Positions 1 through 8,483 are shown, numbered from the stretch's first letter. The stretch: 52,352 bases of DNA from JBELHJ01 sp042091495 (GCA_042091495.1 JBELHJ010000012.1:1-52352), one strand, 5' to 3'. Notes: generated by a model not told the origin, from the sequence alone. Program-made: numbers and translations.

Positions 1-50
1 GCGTCAGCCTTCCAAGCTGAATGTCGCCGGTTCGAACCCGGTCTCCCGCT
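1..50 (+). tRNA. tRNA-Gly (UCC anticodon), 5' end outside the window
   Basis: The last 50 bases of a tRNA are present: anticodon loop CTTCCAA gives anticodon UCC (Gly), the T arm contains GGTTCGAACCC, and the 3' acceptor strand CTCCCGC is followed by discriminator T at 50. No CCA is encoded. The 5' acceptor and D arm lie left of the window. It sits 9 nt before tRNA-Thr and the tuf gene, the classical tRNA-tuf arrangement. Confidence 0.93.
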
Positions 51-59
51 CAAACATTA

Positions 60-131
60 GCCGGTGTAGCTCAGGGGTAGAGCGTTTCCTTGGTAAGGAA
101 GAGGTCACGGGTTCAAATCCCGTCATTGGCT
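60..131 (+). tRNA. tRNA-Thr (GGU anticodon)
   Basis: Complete cloverleaf. The acceptor strand GCCGGTG (60-66) pairs with CATTGGC (124-130), including two G-U pairs, and the discriminator is T131. The anticodon loop reads TTGGTAA, giving GGU for Thr, and the T arm contains GGTTCAAATCC. CCA is not encoded. It lies directly upstream of tuf and is probably processed from the same primary transcript. A second tRNA-Thr (UGU) lies at 16262. Confidence 0.96.
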
Positions 132-196
132 CATTATTTTAAGGCATAAATTAGAACACTAATATTATTAATATAACAAAGACTAAAATTTAAATC

Positions 197-1384
197 ATGG
201 CAAAGGGAACTTTCGATCGCTCCAAACCGCACTTAAACATCGGTACTATTGGACACGTAGATCACGGAAAAACAACTTTAACAGCAGCAATTACTAAAGT
301 ATTAGCAGACGCTGGTTTATCAGAAGCACGTTCATTTGATACAATTGACAACGCTCCTGAAGAAAAAGAAAGAGGTATTACAATTAACACATCTCACGTA
401 GAGTACCAAACTGCAAATCGTCATTACGCTCACGTTGACTGTCCTGGTCACGCGGATTACGTAAAGAACATGGTAACGGGTGCTGCTCAAATGGATGGCG
501 CAATCTTAGTGGTTGCAGCAACTGACGGGCCAATGCCACAAACACGTGAACACATCCTATTAGGACGTCAGGTAGGTATTCCAAGAATTGTTGTCTTCCT
601 TAACAAAGTAGATATGGTTGATGATGAAGAGCTTTTAGAGCTTGTTGATATGGAAGTAAGAGATCTATTAAACTTTTACGAATATGATGGAGACAATGGA
701 CCAGTAGTTTCTGGTTCTGCCCTAGGCGCACTTAATGGTGAGCAAAAATGGGTGGATACTGTAATGGAATTAATGGAAGCTGTTGATACTTGGATTGAAT
801 TACCAAAAAGAGATGTTGATAAGGATTTCCTTATGCCAATTGAAGATGTATTCTCAATTACTGGTCGTGGTACTGTTGCAACTGGTCGTATCGAGACTGG
901 TATCGCAAACACTGGAGACCCAGTAGAAATCATTGGTATGGGTGCAGAAAAATTAACTTCTACAATTACTGGTATCGAGATGTTCCGTCAAATTCTTGAC
1001 AGAGGAGAAGCTGGAGATAACGCAGGTATCCTACTTAGAGGTATTGAGAAAACTCAAATCTCTAGAGGTATGGTAATTTGTAAGCCAGGTTCTGTAACTC
1101 CACATGCTAAATTTAAAGCTGAGGTTTACATCCTTAAAAAAGAAGAAGGTGGACGTCACACACCATTCCATAACAACTACCGTCCACAGTTTTATGTGCG
1201 TACAACAGATGTTACTGGAAATATCGCACTACCATCTGGAGTAGAAATGGTAATGCCTGGTGATAACTTGACTATTACAGTTGAATTGATTCAACCAATT
1301 GCAATGAATGTTGGACTACGTTTCGCAATCCGTGAAGGTGGTAGAACAGTTGGTGCAGGTCAGGTAACTGAGATTTTAGACTAA
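197..1384 (+). CDS. tuf: Elongation factor Tu
   Basis: EF-Tu delivers aminoacyl-tRNA to the ribosomal A site in a GTP-dependent way. The 395-residue product has the usual family length. Visible GTPase motifs are GHVDHGKT (P-loop, residues 19-26), the DCPGH switch near residue 81 and NKVD near 136, followed by the two beta-barrel domains ending in GQVTEILD. The start is the only one that gives the canonical MAKGTFDRSKPH terminus; no Shine-Dalgarno is visible, only an A-rich leader as is normal in this phylum. It lies between tRNA-Thr and tRNA-Trp, as in the ancestral tuf-secE-nusG-rpl-rpo cluster. Confidence 0.99.
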   Translation: MAKGTFDRSKPHLNIGTIGHVDHGKTTLTAAITKVLADAGLSEARSFDTIDNAPEEKERGITINTSHVEYQTANRHYAHVDCPGHADYVKNMVTGAAQMDGAILVVAATDGPMPQTREHILLGRQVGIPRIVVFLNKVDMVDDEELLELVDMEVRDLLNFYEYDGDNGPVVSGSALGALNGEQKWVDTVMELMEAVDTWIELPKRDVDKDFLMPIEDVFSITGRGTVATGRIETGIANTGDPVEIIGMGAEKLTSTITGIEMFRQILDRGEAGDNAGILLRGIEKTQISRGMVICKPGSVTPHAKFKAEVYILKKEEGGRHTPFHNNYRPQFYVRTTDVTGNIALPSGVEMVMPGDNLTITVELIQPIAMNVGLRFAIREGGRTVGAGQVTEILD

Positions 1385-1404
1385 TTATTGTTAAATTAAT
1401 GCTA

Positions 1405-1438
1405 GTTGAGGTGTCCTGAAAATTCGGGATACCTTGAC
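1405..1438 (+). promoter_or_regulatory. RNA hairpin between tuf and tRNA-Trp
   Basis: The arm 1405-1418 pairs with 1425-1438 over about 14 bp, several of them G-U, around the loop AAAATT. Only a weak ACTTGTATTT follows, so it is not a clean intrinsic terminator. It may separate or stabilise the tuf 3' end before tRNA-Trp, which starts 8 nt later. The pairing is read from the sequence; the function is inferred. Confidence 0.6.
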
Positions 1439-1446
1439 TTGTATTT

Positions 1447-1519
1447 ACGGGTTTAGCTCAGTTGGTAGAGCACTGGTCTCCAAAACCAGGTGTCGGGAGT
1501 TCGAGCCTCTCAACCCGTG
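1447..1519 (+). tRNA. tRNA-Trp (CCA anticodon)
   Basis: The acceptor ACGGGTT (1447-1453) pairs with AACCCGT (1512-1518), and the discriminator is G1519. The anticodon loop CTCCAAA contains CCA, specifying Trp. The D arm (TAGCTCAGTTGG) and T arm (GGAGTTCGAGCCTC) are canonical. CCA is not encoded. It lies 14 nt before secE, the same position tRNA-Trp holds in many bacteria. Confidence 0.97.
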
Positions 1520-1533
1520 CAAAACACAATATT

Positions 1534-1728
1534 ATGGCAGGAATTGTAAACTATATAAAAGAATCTTTCGAAGAATTAAAAAACAATGTGACTTGGCCTG
1601 AGTGGTCTGATGCGCAGAGTAAAATGGTTTTGGTGGCCGTATTCTCAGTATTGTTTTCTCTTGCTATTTGGGGTGTTGATACTGCTTTTAGTAGAGTGAT
1701 TAAAGCTTATTTTGGTTGGATTAACTAA
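1534..1728 (+). CDS. secE: Preprotein translocase subunit SecE
   Basis: SecE is the small essential subunit that clamps SecY in the inner-membrane protein-conducting channel. This 64-residue form has a short amphipathic N-terminus (IVNYIKESFEELKNNVTWP) with the conserved W-P step, then a single C-terminal membrane helix near residues 34-60. An upstream in-frame ATG at 1462 lies inside tRNA-Trp, so the start is placed at 1534, giving MAGIVNYIKES. The following nusG start is 11 nt beyond the stop, so the two are surely co-transcribed. Confidence 0.96.
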   Translation: MAGIVNYIKESFEELKNNVTWPEWSDAQSKMVLVAVFSVLFSLAIWGVDTAFSRVIKAYFGWIN

Positions 1729-1738
1729 TTTTTTGAGT

Positions 1739-2296
1739 ATGTCAGAAGTAAAATCAAGCAAAAAGTGGTATGTAGTTAGAGCAGTAAGTGGTCAAGAAAA
1801 TAAAATTAAATCTTATATAGAAACTGAAATTTCGAGATTAGGATATGATGATTTTGTTGAGCAAGTACTTGTTCCTACTGAAAAAGTAATACAAATAAGA
1901 AATGGCAAGAAAATCACTAAAGATAAAGTGTATTTTCCAGGCTACATAATGATACAGGCTAATTTGAGTGGAGAGATTCCTCATATTATTAAATCCATTA
2001 CTAATGTGATAGGTTTTTTAGGAGAAACTAAAGGCGGTGATCCTGTTCCATTACGTCAATCTGAAGTGAATAGAATGTTAGGTAAGGTTGATGAACTCGC
2101 TATTGATGTTAATGCAAACATCGCAATACCCTTTACTGTTGGTGAGACAGTTAAGGTTGTTGATGGTCCATTTAACGGATTTGATGGAACCATTGAAAAA
2201 ATTAATGAAGAAAAGCGTAAGCTTGAAGTTATGGTTAAGATTTTTGGAAGAAAAACACCACTAGAGTTGAGCTACATGCAAGTAGAAAAAGTTTAA
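1739..2296 (+). CDS. nusG: Transcription termination/antitermination factor NusG
   Basis: NusG binds RNA polymerase and links it to Rho or to the ribosome. The 185-residue product has an N-terminal NGN domain (KKWYVVRAVSGQENKIKSYI, then PGYIMIQ near residue 70) and a C-terminal KOW domain with VKVVDGPFNGFDGTIEKI. An upstream in-frame ATG at 1712 overlaps the end of secE; the start at 1739 gives the standard short N-terminus. The neighbours secE and rplK are the conserved context. No insertion domain is seen. Confidence 0.97.
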   Translation: MSEVKSSKKWYVVRAVSGQENKIKSYIETEISRLGYDDFVEQVLVPTEKVIQIRNGKKITKDKVYFPGYIMIQANLSGEIPHIIKSITNVIGFLGETKGGDPVPLRQSEVNRMLGKVDELAIDVNANIAIPFTVGETVKVVDGPFNGFDGTIEKINEEKRKLEVMVKIFGRKTPLELSYMQVEKV

Positions 2297-2306
2297 TAAT
2301 TGTTAC

Positions 2307-2329
2307 ACACATAAAGACATGTGTTTTTT
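2307..2329 (+). promoter_or_regulatory. Short hairpin with U tract between nusG and rplK (weak attenuator candidate)
   Basis: ACACAT (2307-2312) and ATGTGT (2319-2324) form a 6-bp stem with loop AAAGAC, followed directly by a run of T. The stem is AT-rich and short, so at most it would be a partial terminator letting most polymerase pass into rplK. Confidence 0.4.
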
Positions 2330-2366
2330 GCTTCCGTTAAAAAACATATGATTTAAATTAATTAAA

Positions 2367-2807
2367 ATGGCAAAAGAATTAAGTAAAGTAGTTAAGCTAC
2401 AAGTTCGGGGAGGCGCAGCGAATCCATCGCCGCCGGTAGGACCCGCTTTAGGTGCTGCTGGTGTGAATATCATGGAGTTCTGTAAGCAATTTAATGCTAG
2501 AACTCAGGATAAACCTGGAAAGGTACTTCCTGTTGTGATATCTGTCTATAAAGACAAGTCTTTCGACTTTGTAATTAAGACACCTCCAGCCGCAGTACAA
2601 TTATTGGAAGCGGCCAAAGTAAAAAAAGGATCTGGAGAACCGAACAGAAAGAAAGTAGCAAAAGTAACTTGGGATCAAGTTAAGGCTATTGCAGAAGACA
2701 AGATGCAAGATTTAAATGCATTTACAGTAAATTCTGCGATGAAGATGGTTGCTGGTACAGCAAGATCTATGGGAATCACAGTAAAAGGAGGAGAAGCTCC
2801 TAATTAA
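2367..2807 (+). CDS. rplK: 50S ribosomal protein uL11
   Basis: L11 binds the GTPase-associated centre of 23S rRNA and contacts elongation factors. The 146-residue product has the family length. The N-terminal PSPPVGPALGAAGVNI segment is the conserved flexible proline-rich site near which thiopeptides bind, and the C-terminal rRNA-binding domain ends with the conserved GTARSMGITV. It begins the rplKAJL block 70 nt after nusG; rplA starts 10 nt after its stop. Confidence 0.98.
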   Translation: MAKELSKVVKLQVRGGAANPSPPVGPALGAAGVNIMEFCKQFNARTQDKPGKVLPVVISVYKDKSFDFVIKTPPAAVQLLEAAKVKKGSGEPNRKKVAKVTWDQVKAIAEDKMQDLNAFTVNSAMKMVAGTARSMGITVKGGEAPN

Positions 2808-2817
2808 ATTTTTTGAA

Positions 2818-3507
2818 ATGGCAAGATTGACAAAAAAGCAAAAAGATGCAAGAGCTAAAGTTGATAAGAATAAACTTTACTCTATTGAAGAAGCTTCATC
2901 TTTACTGAAGGAAATCACATATACAAAGTTTGATGCGTCTGTAGATTTAGCTGTTCGTTTAGGAGTAGATCCTAGAAAAGCTAATCAGATGGTTAGAGGT
3001 GTTGTTTCTCTTCCTCATGGAACTGGTAAAGACATGAAGGTTCTTGCACTTGTAACTCCAGACAAAGAAGCCGAAGCTAAAGAAGCAGGTGCTGATTATG
3101 TTGGGTTAGACGAATACTTACAGAAAATAAAAGATGGTTGGACCGATGTTGACGTTATCGTTACTATGCCTAGCATTATGGGTAAATTAGGGCCGCTAGG
3201 TAGAGTTTTAGGTCCTAGAGGTTTAATGCCTAACCCAAAAACTGGAACTGTAACTATGGACGTAGCAAAAGCTGTAACTGAAGTTAAAGCGGGTAAAATT
3301 GATTTTAAAGTTGATAAAACAGGAATAGTTCATGCTCCAATTGGTAAAGCATCTTTCTCTCCTGAGAAGTTAGTTGGTAATGCTAACGAACTATTATCAA
3401 CTTTAATGAAGTTAAAGCCAACTGCTTCAAAAGGGACTTATGTTAAGAGTATATTTATGTCTTCAACAATGAGTCCTAGTATTCCAATTGATACTAAAAT
3501 TAGTTAG
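2818..3507 (+). CDS. rplA: 50S ribosomal protein uL1
   Basis: L1 forms the mobile L1 stalk that helps deacylated tRNA leave the ribosome, and in many bacteria it represses its own operon by binding the leader mRNA. The product is 229 residues, with the diagnostic MGKLGPLGRVLGPRGLMPNP segment near the middle and an N-terminal KKQKDARAKVDKNKLY region. It follows rplK by 10 nt and precedes rplJ by 19 nt. I could not identify an L1-binding mRNA site with certainty. Confidence 0.98.
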   Translation: MARLTKKQKDARAKVDKNKLYSIEEASSLLKEITYTKFDASVDLAVRLGVDPRKANQMVRGVVSLPHGTGKDMKVLALVTPDKEAEAKEAGADYVGLDEYLQKIKDGWTDVDVIVTMPSIMGKLGPLGRVLGPRGLMPNPKTGTVTMDVAKAVTEVKAGKIDFKVDKTGIVHAPIGKASFSPEKLVGNANELLSTLMKLKPTASKGTYVKSIFMSSTMSPSIPIDTKIS

Positions 3508-3526
3508 TAGTTAAACCCTTTATATT

Positions 3527-4048
3527 ATGACAAGAGAAGAAAAATCACAAGTAATAGAAGAGTTAACTGCTCAGTTAGCAGATAACTCAAACATTTATTT
3601 AGCAGATATATCTGGTTTAAATGCTTCATCAACTTCAGATTTAAGACGTGCATGTTTCAAAGCTAACGTAACATTATCTGTTGTTAAAAACACATTGCTT
3701 GAGAAAGCAATGGATGCTTCAGATAAAGATTTTGGAGACTTATCATCTGTTTTAAAAGGTAATACATCAGTGATGTATTCAGAAACAGGTAATGCTCCTG
3801 CTAAAGTTATTAAAGCTTTCAGAAAGAAATCTGACAAGCCATTACTTAAAGGTGCTTTTATTGAAGAAGCTATCTATTTAGGTGATGATCAGTTAGATGC
3901 ATTAGTTGAAATCAAGTCTAGAGAGGAATTGATTGGAGAAATTATTACATTACTTCAATCACCTGCTAAGAATGTGGTTTCAGCACTTCAATCTGGAGGT
4001 GGTAAATTATCAGGGATATTAAAAACACTTTCTGAAAAAGAAGGTTAA
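3527..4048 (+). CDS. rplJ: 50S ribosomal protein uL10
   Basis: L10 is the base of the ribosomal stalk and anchors L7/L12 dimers to 23S rRNA. The 173-residue product begins MTREEKSQVIEELTAQL and contains VVKNTLLEKA near residue 52, as usual in the family; the C-terminal helix ILKTLSEKEG is the L7/L12 attachment part. The 56-nt spacer to rplL carries no obvious hairpin. Co-transcribed with rplA and rplL. Confidence 0.97.
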   Translation: MTREEKSQVIEELTAQLADNSNIYLADISGLNASSTSDLRRACFKANVTLSVVKNTLLEKAMDASDKDFGDLSSVLKGNTSVMYSETGNAPAKVIKAFRKKSDKPLLKGAFIEEAIYLGDDQLDALVEIKSREELIGEIITLLQSPAKNVVSALQSGGGKLSGILKTLSEKEG

Positions 4049-4104
4049 TAAATAGTACGCACTTAAAAACAATTATATTTTAAAAATTTTAAAACGATAG
4101 AAAA

Positions 4105-4482
4105 ATGGCAGATTTAAAAGATTTCGCAGAACAATTAGTTAATTTAACTGTAAAAGAAGTTACTGAATTAGCTGATATATTAAAAGAAGAGTACGGTATT
4201 GAGCCTGCTGCTGCTGCTGTTGCAGTTGCTGCTGGTGGAGCTGCTGCTGGTGGAGACGCTGCAGAAGAAAAAACTGAATTCGACGTAATCCTTAAAGCAG
4301 CTGGAGGTTCTAAACTTGCAGTTGTTAAATTAGTTAAAGAATTAACTGGTTTAGGATTAAAAGAAGCTAAAGCTATAGTTGACGAAGCACCAAGCCCAAT
4401 TAAAGAAGGTGTTTCTAAAGACGAAGCTGAAGGTTTAAAAGCTTCTTTAGAAGAGGCTGGAGCTGAAGTTGAGCTTAAGTAA
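4105..4482 (+). CDS. rplL: 50S ribosomal protein bL12 (L7/L12)
   Basis: L7/L12 forms the flexible dimers of the stalk that recruit translational GTPases. The 125-residue protein has the N-terminal dimerisation helix (residues 1-35), an Ala/Gly-rich hinge (about residues 37-52) and the C-terminal factor-binding domain containing KLAVVKLVKELTGLGLKEAK. It is followed by a 121-nt spacer with two strong hairpins before rpoB, which likely allow more stalk protein than RNA polymerase to be made. Confidence 0.98.
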   Translation: MADLKDFAEQLVNLTVKEVTELADILKEEYGIEPAAAAVAVAAGGAAAGGDAAEEKTEFDVILKAAGGSKLAVVKLVKELTGLGLKEAKAIVDEAPSPIKEGVSKDEAEGLKASLEEAGAEVELK

Positions 4483-4505
4483 GCTTAACTCAACCTACAA
4501 ATTAT

Positions 4506-4545
4506 GGTTTAGGTCTGAAGGATACTTCATGACCTAAACCCTTTT
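4506..4545 (+). terminator. rplL-rpoB attenuator hairpin (partial terminator)
   Basis: GGTTTAGGTC (4506-4515) pairs perfectly with GACCTAAACC (4531-4540); inside, TGAAG (4516-4520) pairs with CTTCA (4525-4529), leaving one bulged T, so the stem is about 15 bp. It is followed only by CTTTT, a short U tract. This is the same place as the known attenuator between rplL and rpoB in Escherichia coli, and the weak U tract suits partial read-through. Confidence 0.82.
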
Positions 4546-4567
4546 GTATATATAGTAGTATATACAA
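4544..4567 (+). promoter_or_regulatory. Second AT-rich inverted repeat upstream of rpoB
   Basis: TTGTATATA (4544-4552) is the reverse complement of TATATACAA (4559-4567), with a T-G pair inside, giving a 9-10 bp arm immediately after the attenuator hairpin and 36 nt before the rpoB start. It has no U tract. It could be an RNA stem or a DNA-binding palindrome; no function can be assigned. Confidence 0.5.
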
Positions 4568-4603
4568 TAAGTAAACAATTTTTAATCAAAATCTCGTTCA
4601 TCG

Positions 4604-7600
4604 ATGTTAGCAAAAACAGCTGAAAGATTTAATTTCTCTTCTATCGTGAATAAAACTGACTATCCAGATTTTTTGGATATTCAAATTAAGTCATTCCAAG
4701 ACTTTTTTCAGTTAGAAACAAAATCAGAAGAGAGAGGAAATGAAGGTCTCTATAACACCTTCCAAGAAAACTTCCCAATTACTGATACTCGAAACCAGTT
4801 TGTATTAGAGTTTTTAGATTATTTTATCGACCCACCAAGATACACCATTGAAGAGTGTATCGAAAGGGGATTAACTTATAGTGTACCACTTAAAGCCAGA
4901 CTAAAATTATATTGTACTGATCCAGAGCACGAGGATTTTGAAACTATTGTTCAGGATGTTTATTTAGGGACCATTCCTTACATGACTCCTAGCGGTACTT
5001 TCGTGATCAACGGTGCTGAACGTGTAGTTGTATCTCAATTACACAGATCACCAGGTGTGTTTTTTAGTCAGTCTTTCCACGCTAATGGTACCAAATTATA
5101 TTCTGCAAGAGTTATTCCTTTTAAAGGATCTTGGATAGAATTTGCTACTGACATTAATAGTGTAATGTATGCTTATATCGACAGAAAAAAGAAGTTACCT
5201 GTAACAACACTTTTTAGAGCGATAGGTTTTGAAAGAGATAAAGATATCCTTGAAATTTTTGACCTTGCAGAAGAGATTAAAGTTTCTAAGTCAGGATTAA
5301 AAAAATATATTGGTAGAAAACTTGCTGCCCGTGTTCTTAACACTTGGCATGAAGATTTTGTTGATGAAGATACAGGTGAGGTTGTTTCTATAGAAAGAAA
5401 CGAGATTGTTCTTGATCGTGATACCGTAGTCGATAAAGATAATATTGAGGAAATTCTTGAGTCTGGAGCAAAAACTATTTTACTTCATAAAGAACATTCT
5501 CAACAAGGCGATTATGCTATTATTCACAATACACTTCAAAAAGATCCAACAAATTCAGAAAAAGAAGCTGTTGAGCATATCTACCGTCAATTACGTAACG
5601 CCGAGCCACCCGATGAAGAAACAGCTAGAGGAATCATTGATAAGTTATTTTTCAGTGACCAACGTTATAGCTTAGGTGATGTAGGGCGTTACCGTATAAA
5701 TAAAAAGTTAGGTTTAGATATCGGTATGGATAAGCAAGTGCTTACCAAAGAGGATATCATAACTATCATAAAATATTTAATAGAATTAATTAATTCTAAA
5801 GCTGAGATTGATGATATTGATCACTTATCTAATCGTAGAGTTAGAACTGTTGGTGAGCAGTTAGCTTCTCAGTTTGGTGTTGGTTTAGCTAGAATGGCTC
5901 GTACAATTCGTGAAAGAATGAACGTTCGTGACAATGAGGTATTTACTCCAATTGACTTGATTAATGCTAAAACACTTTCTTCAGTAATTAACTCATTCTT
6001 TGGAACAAATCAATTATCTCAGTTCATGGATCAAACAAATCCTCTTGCTGAGATTACGCACAAACGTCGTTTATCGGCTTTAGGGCCTGGTGGTCTCTCT
6101 AGAGAAAGAGCTGGTTTCGAAGTTCGAGATGTACATTATACACATTACGGAAGATTATGTCCTATTGAAACTCCTGAAGGACCAAATATTGGTTTGATTT
6201 CTTCACTTTCTGTCTATGCAAAAGTAAATCCTATGGGATTCATTGAGACACCATACAGAAAAGTTACAAAAGGAGCTGTAGACATTAAGAACACTCCTGT
6301 ATATTTAAGTGCTGAAGAAGAAGAAGATATGCTTATTGCTCAGGCTAACATCCAAGTAGATGGTAAGGGTAAAATTCTTCATGACAAAATTATTGCAAGA
6401 CAAGAAGGTGACTTCCCAGTTATTGATCCTAACAATGTTCATTACACTGATGTAGCACCTAACCAAATTGCATCTATATCAGCATCTTTAATTCCATTCT
6501 TAGAACACGATGATGCTAACCGTGCATTAATGGGATCAAATATGATGCGTCAGGCTGTACCATTATTAAAGCCTGAAGCACCAATTGTAGGAACGGGACT
6601 TGAAAGACAAGTTGCTTCAGATTCTCGTGTTCTAATAAACGCTGAAGGAAACGGAGTTGTTGAATATGTTGATGCCAATGAAATTGTTATCAAGTATGAC
6701 AGAACTGATACAGAAGCTTTAGTTAGCTTTGATTCAGAAGTGAAACGTTATCCTTTAGTTAAATTTAGAAAAACCAATCAAGGAACGTCAATAAACCTAA
6801 AACCCATTGTCAAAAATGGTGACAAGGTTGCAAAAGGTCAAGTTTTGTGTGAAGGTTATGCTACACAGTCCGGTGAATTAGCACTTGGACGTAACATGAA
6901 AGTAGCCTTCATGCCTTGGAAAGGTTACAACTTTGAGGATGCTATTGTAATTTCAGAAAAAGTTGTTAGAGATGATGTGTTTACATCTATCCATATAGAT
7001 GAATATTCGCTAGAAGTTAGAGACACTAAATTAGGTAACGAGGAGTTAACTAACGATATCCCCAATGTTTCAGAGGAGGCTACAAAAGATCTTGACGAAA
7101 ACGGAATGATCAGAATTGGAGCTGAAATTAAACCTGGTGACATTCTTATAGGTAAAATTACTCCTAAAGGAGAGAGTGATCCTACGCCGGAAGAAAAACT
7201 TCTAAGAGCAATATTTGGAGATAAAGCAGGAGATGTAAAAGATGCTTCACTTAAGGCATCACCTTCATTACATGGTGTAGTTATTGATAAGAAATTATTT
7301 TCAAGAGCTGTAAAAGACAAGAGAAAACGTGCTCAGGATAAAGAAGATATCGAAAATCTAGAAAATTCTTACTACAAGAAATTTGATGATTTAAAGGATG
7401 TTTTAGTAGAGAAGTTATTTGCTATTGTCAACGGTAAAACAGCACAAGGTATTTTTAATGATTTAGGTGAAGAAATTATTCCTAAAGGAAAAAAGTATTC
7501 ATTAAAAATGTTAAATGCTGTTGATGATTACACCCATTTAACTTCTGGAAGTTGGACCACAGATGATCATTTAAATGCTTTAGTTGCCGATTTAATCCAC

Positions 7601-8416
7601 AACTACAAGATTAAAGAAAATGATTTACAAGGTGCACTAAGAAGAGAAAAATTCACTATTTCAGTTGGTGATGAATTACCAGCAGGAATAATTAAATTGG
7701 CTAAGGTTTATGTTGCTAAGAAACGTAAATTAAAAGTAGGTGATAAAATGGCTGGTCGACATGGTAACAAAGGTATTGTTGCTAGAATTGTTCGTCAAGA
7801 AGATATGCCATTCTTAGAAGATGGAACGCCTGTTGATATTGTTTTAAATCCACTAGGTGTACCATCTCGTATGAATATTGGTCAAATTTATGAAACTGTA
7901 TTAGGTTGGGCTGGTCAAAAACTTGATCGTACTTATGCTACTCCTATTTTTGATGGAGCAACCTTAGATCAAATTAATTCATATACTGATGAAGCAGGAA
8001 TACCAAGATTTGGTCATACTTACCTCTATGATGGTGGTACAGGTGATCGTTTTGATCAAGCTGCTACAGTAGGAGTTATTTATATGCTGAAATTAGGACA
8101 CATGGTTGACGACAAAATGCATGCGCGTTCAATTGGTCCATACTCATTAATTACGCAACAGCCATTAGGTGGTAAAGCACAATTTGGTGGACAGCGTTTC
8201 GGTGAAATGGAGGTATGGGCATTAGAAGCATACGGTGCTTCTAGTACTCTAAGAGAAATATTAACTGTTAAATCTGATGATGTCGTTGGTAGGGCTAAAA
8301 CCTATGAATCTATTGTTAAAGGTGAGCCAATGCCAGAACCAGGATTACCTGAATCATTCAATGTATTAATGCATGAATTAAAAGGTTTAGGATTAGACAT
8401 TAGATTAGAGGAATAA
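4604..8416 (+). CDS. rpoB: DNA-directed RNA polymerase subunit beta
   Basis: The beta subunit forms half of the active-site cleft of RNA polymerase. At 1270 residues it matches the Bacteroidota form. The rifampicin-binding cluster is seen at residues about 467-493 (QLSQFMDQ, ITHKRRLSALGPGGL), with D476, H486 and S491 equivalent to E. coli D516, H526 and S531, all wild type, so no target resistance is predicted. Further landmarks are PIETPEGPNIGLI, KVGDKMAGRHGNKGIVAR and the C-terminal anchor GLGLDIRLEE. rpoC follows after a 67-nt spacer that holds a 12-bp hairpin. Confidence 0.99.
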   Translation: MLAKTAERFNFSSIVNKTDYPDFLDIQIKSFQDFFQLETKSEERGNEGLYNTFQENFPITDTRNQFVLEFLDYFIDPPRYTIEECIERGLTYSVPLKARLKLYCTDPEHEDFETIVQDVYLGTIPYMTPSGTFVINGAERVVVSQLHRSPGVFFSQSFHANGTKLYSARVIPFKGSWIEFATDINSVMYAYIDRKKKLPVTTLFRAIGFERDKDILEIFDLAEEIKVSKSGLKKYIGRKLAARVLNTWHEDFVDEDTGEVVSIERNEIVLDRDTVVDKDNIEEILESGAKTILLHKEHSQQGDYAIIHNTLQKDPTNSEKEAVEHIYRQLRNAEPPDEETARGIIDKLFFSDQRYSLGDVGRYRINKKLGLDIGMDKQVLTKEDIITIIKYLIELINSKAEIDDIDHLSNRRVRTVGEQLASQFGVGLARMARTIRERMNVRDNEVFTPIDLINAKTLSSVINSFFGTNQLSQFMDQTNPLAEITHKRRLSALGPGGLSRERAGFEVRDVHYTHYGRLCPIETPEGPNIGLISSLSVYAKVNPMGFIETPYRKVTKGAVDIKNTPVYLSAEEEEDMLIAQANIQVDGKGKILHDKIIARQEGDFPVIDPNNVHYTDVAPNQIASISASLIPFLEHDDANRALMGSNMMRQAVPLLKPEAPIVGTGLERQVASDSRVLINAEGNGVVEYVDANEIVIKYDRTDTEALVSFDSEVKRYPLVKFRKTNQGTSINLKPIVKNGDKVAKGQVLCEGYATQSGELALGRNMKVAFMPWKGYNFEDAIVISEKVVRDDVFTSIHIDEYSLEVRDTKLGNEELTNDIPNVSEEATKDLDENGMIRIGAEIKPGDILIGKITPKGESDPTPEEKLLRAIFGDKAGDVKDASLKASPSLHGVVIDKKLFSRAVKDKRKRAQDKEDIENLENSYYKKFDDLKDVLVEKLFAIVNGKTAQGIFNDLGEEIIPKGKKYSLKMLNAVDDYTHLTSGSWTTDDHLNALVADLIHNYKIKENDLQGALRREKFTISVGDELPAGIIKLAKVYVAKKRKLKVGDKMAGRHGNKGIVARIVRQEDMPFLEDGTPVDIVLNPLGVPSRMNIGQIYETVLGWAGQKLDRTYATPIFDGATLDQINSYTDEAGIPRFGHTYLYDGGTGDRFDQAATVGVIYMLKLGHMVDDKMHARSIGPYSLITQQPLGGKAQFGGQRFGEMEVWALEAYGASSTLREILTVKSDDVVGRAKTYESIVKGEPMPEPGLPESFNVLMHELKGLGLDIRLEE

Positions 8417-8420
8417 TTTC

Positions 8421-8451
8421 ATGTGTGTCTGATGTTTTTTCAGACACACAT
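8421..8451 (+). promoter_or_regulatory. Perfect 12-bp hairpin in the rpoB-rpoC spacer
   Basis: ATGTGTGTCTGA (8421-8432) and TCAGACACACAT (8440-8451) are perfect reverse complements around a 7-nt T-rich loop. The sequence after it (TATTAAAAT) is not a U tract, so it should not terminate. More likely it is an mRNA processing or stability element between the two large subunit genes; this role is inferred. Confidence 0.75.
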
Positions 8452-8483
8452 TATTAAAATATAATTCGATAGCACCATTTATT

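Noticed and set aside
1462..1533. An N-terminal extension of secE starting at an in-frame ATG at 1462
   Set aside because: It lies inside the tRNA-Trp gene and the encoded residues do not resemble SecE; the start at 1534 gives the normal length.
4200..4260. A short GCT-rich tandem repeat as a microsatellite
   Set aside because: It encodes the Ala/Gly hinge of L7/L12, a normal feature of that protein.
6925..7320. Long reverse-strand open frame inside rpoB (and similar ones inside tuf, rpoC, prfC and htpG)
   Set aside because: These are shadows of the coding genes with no start signals and no recognisable protein features.
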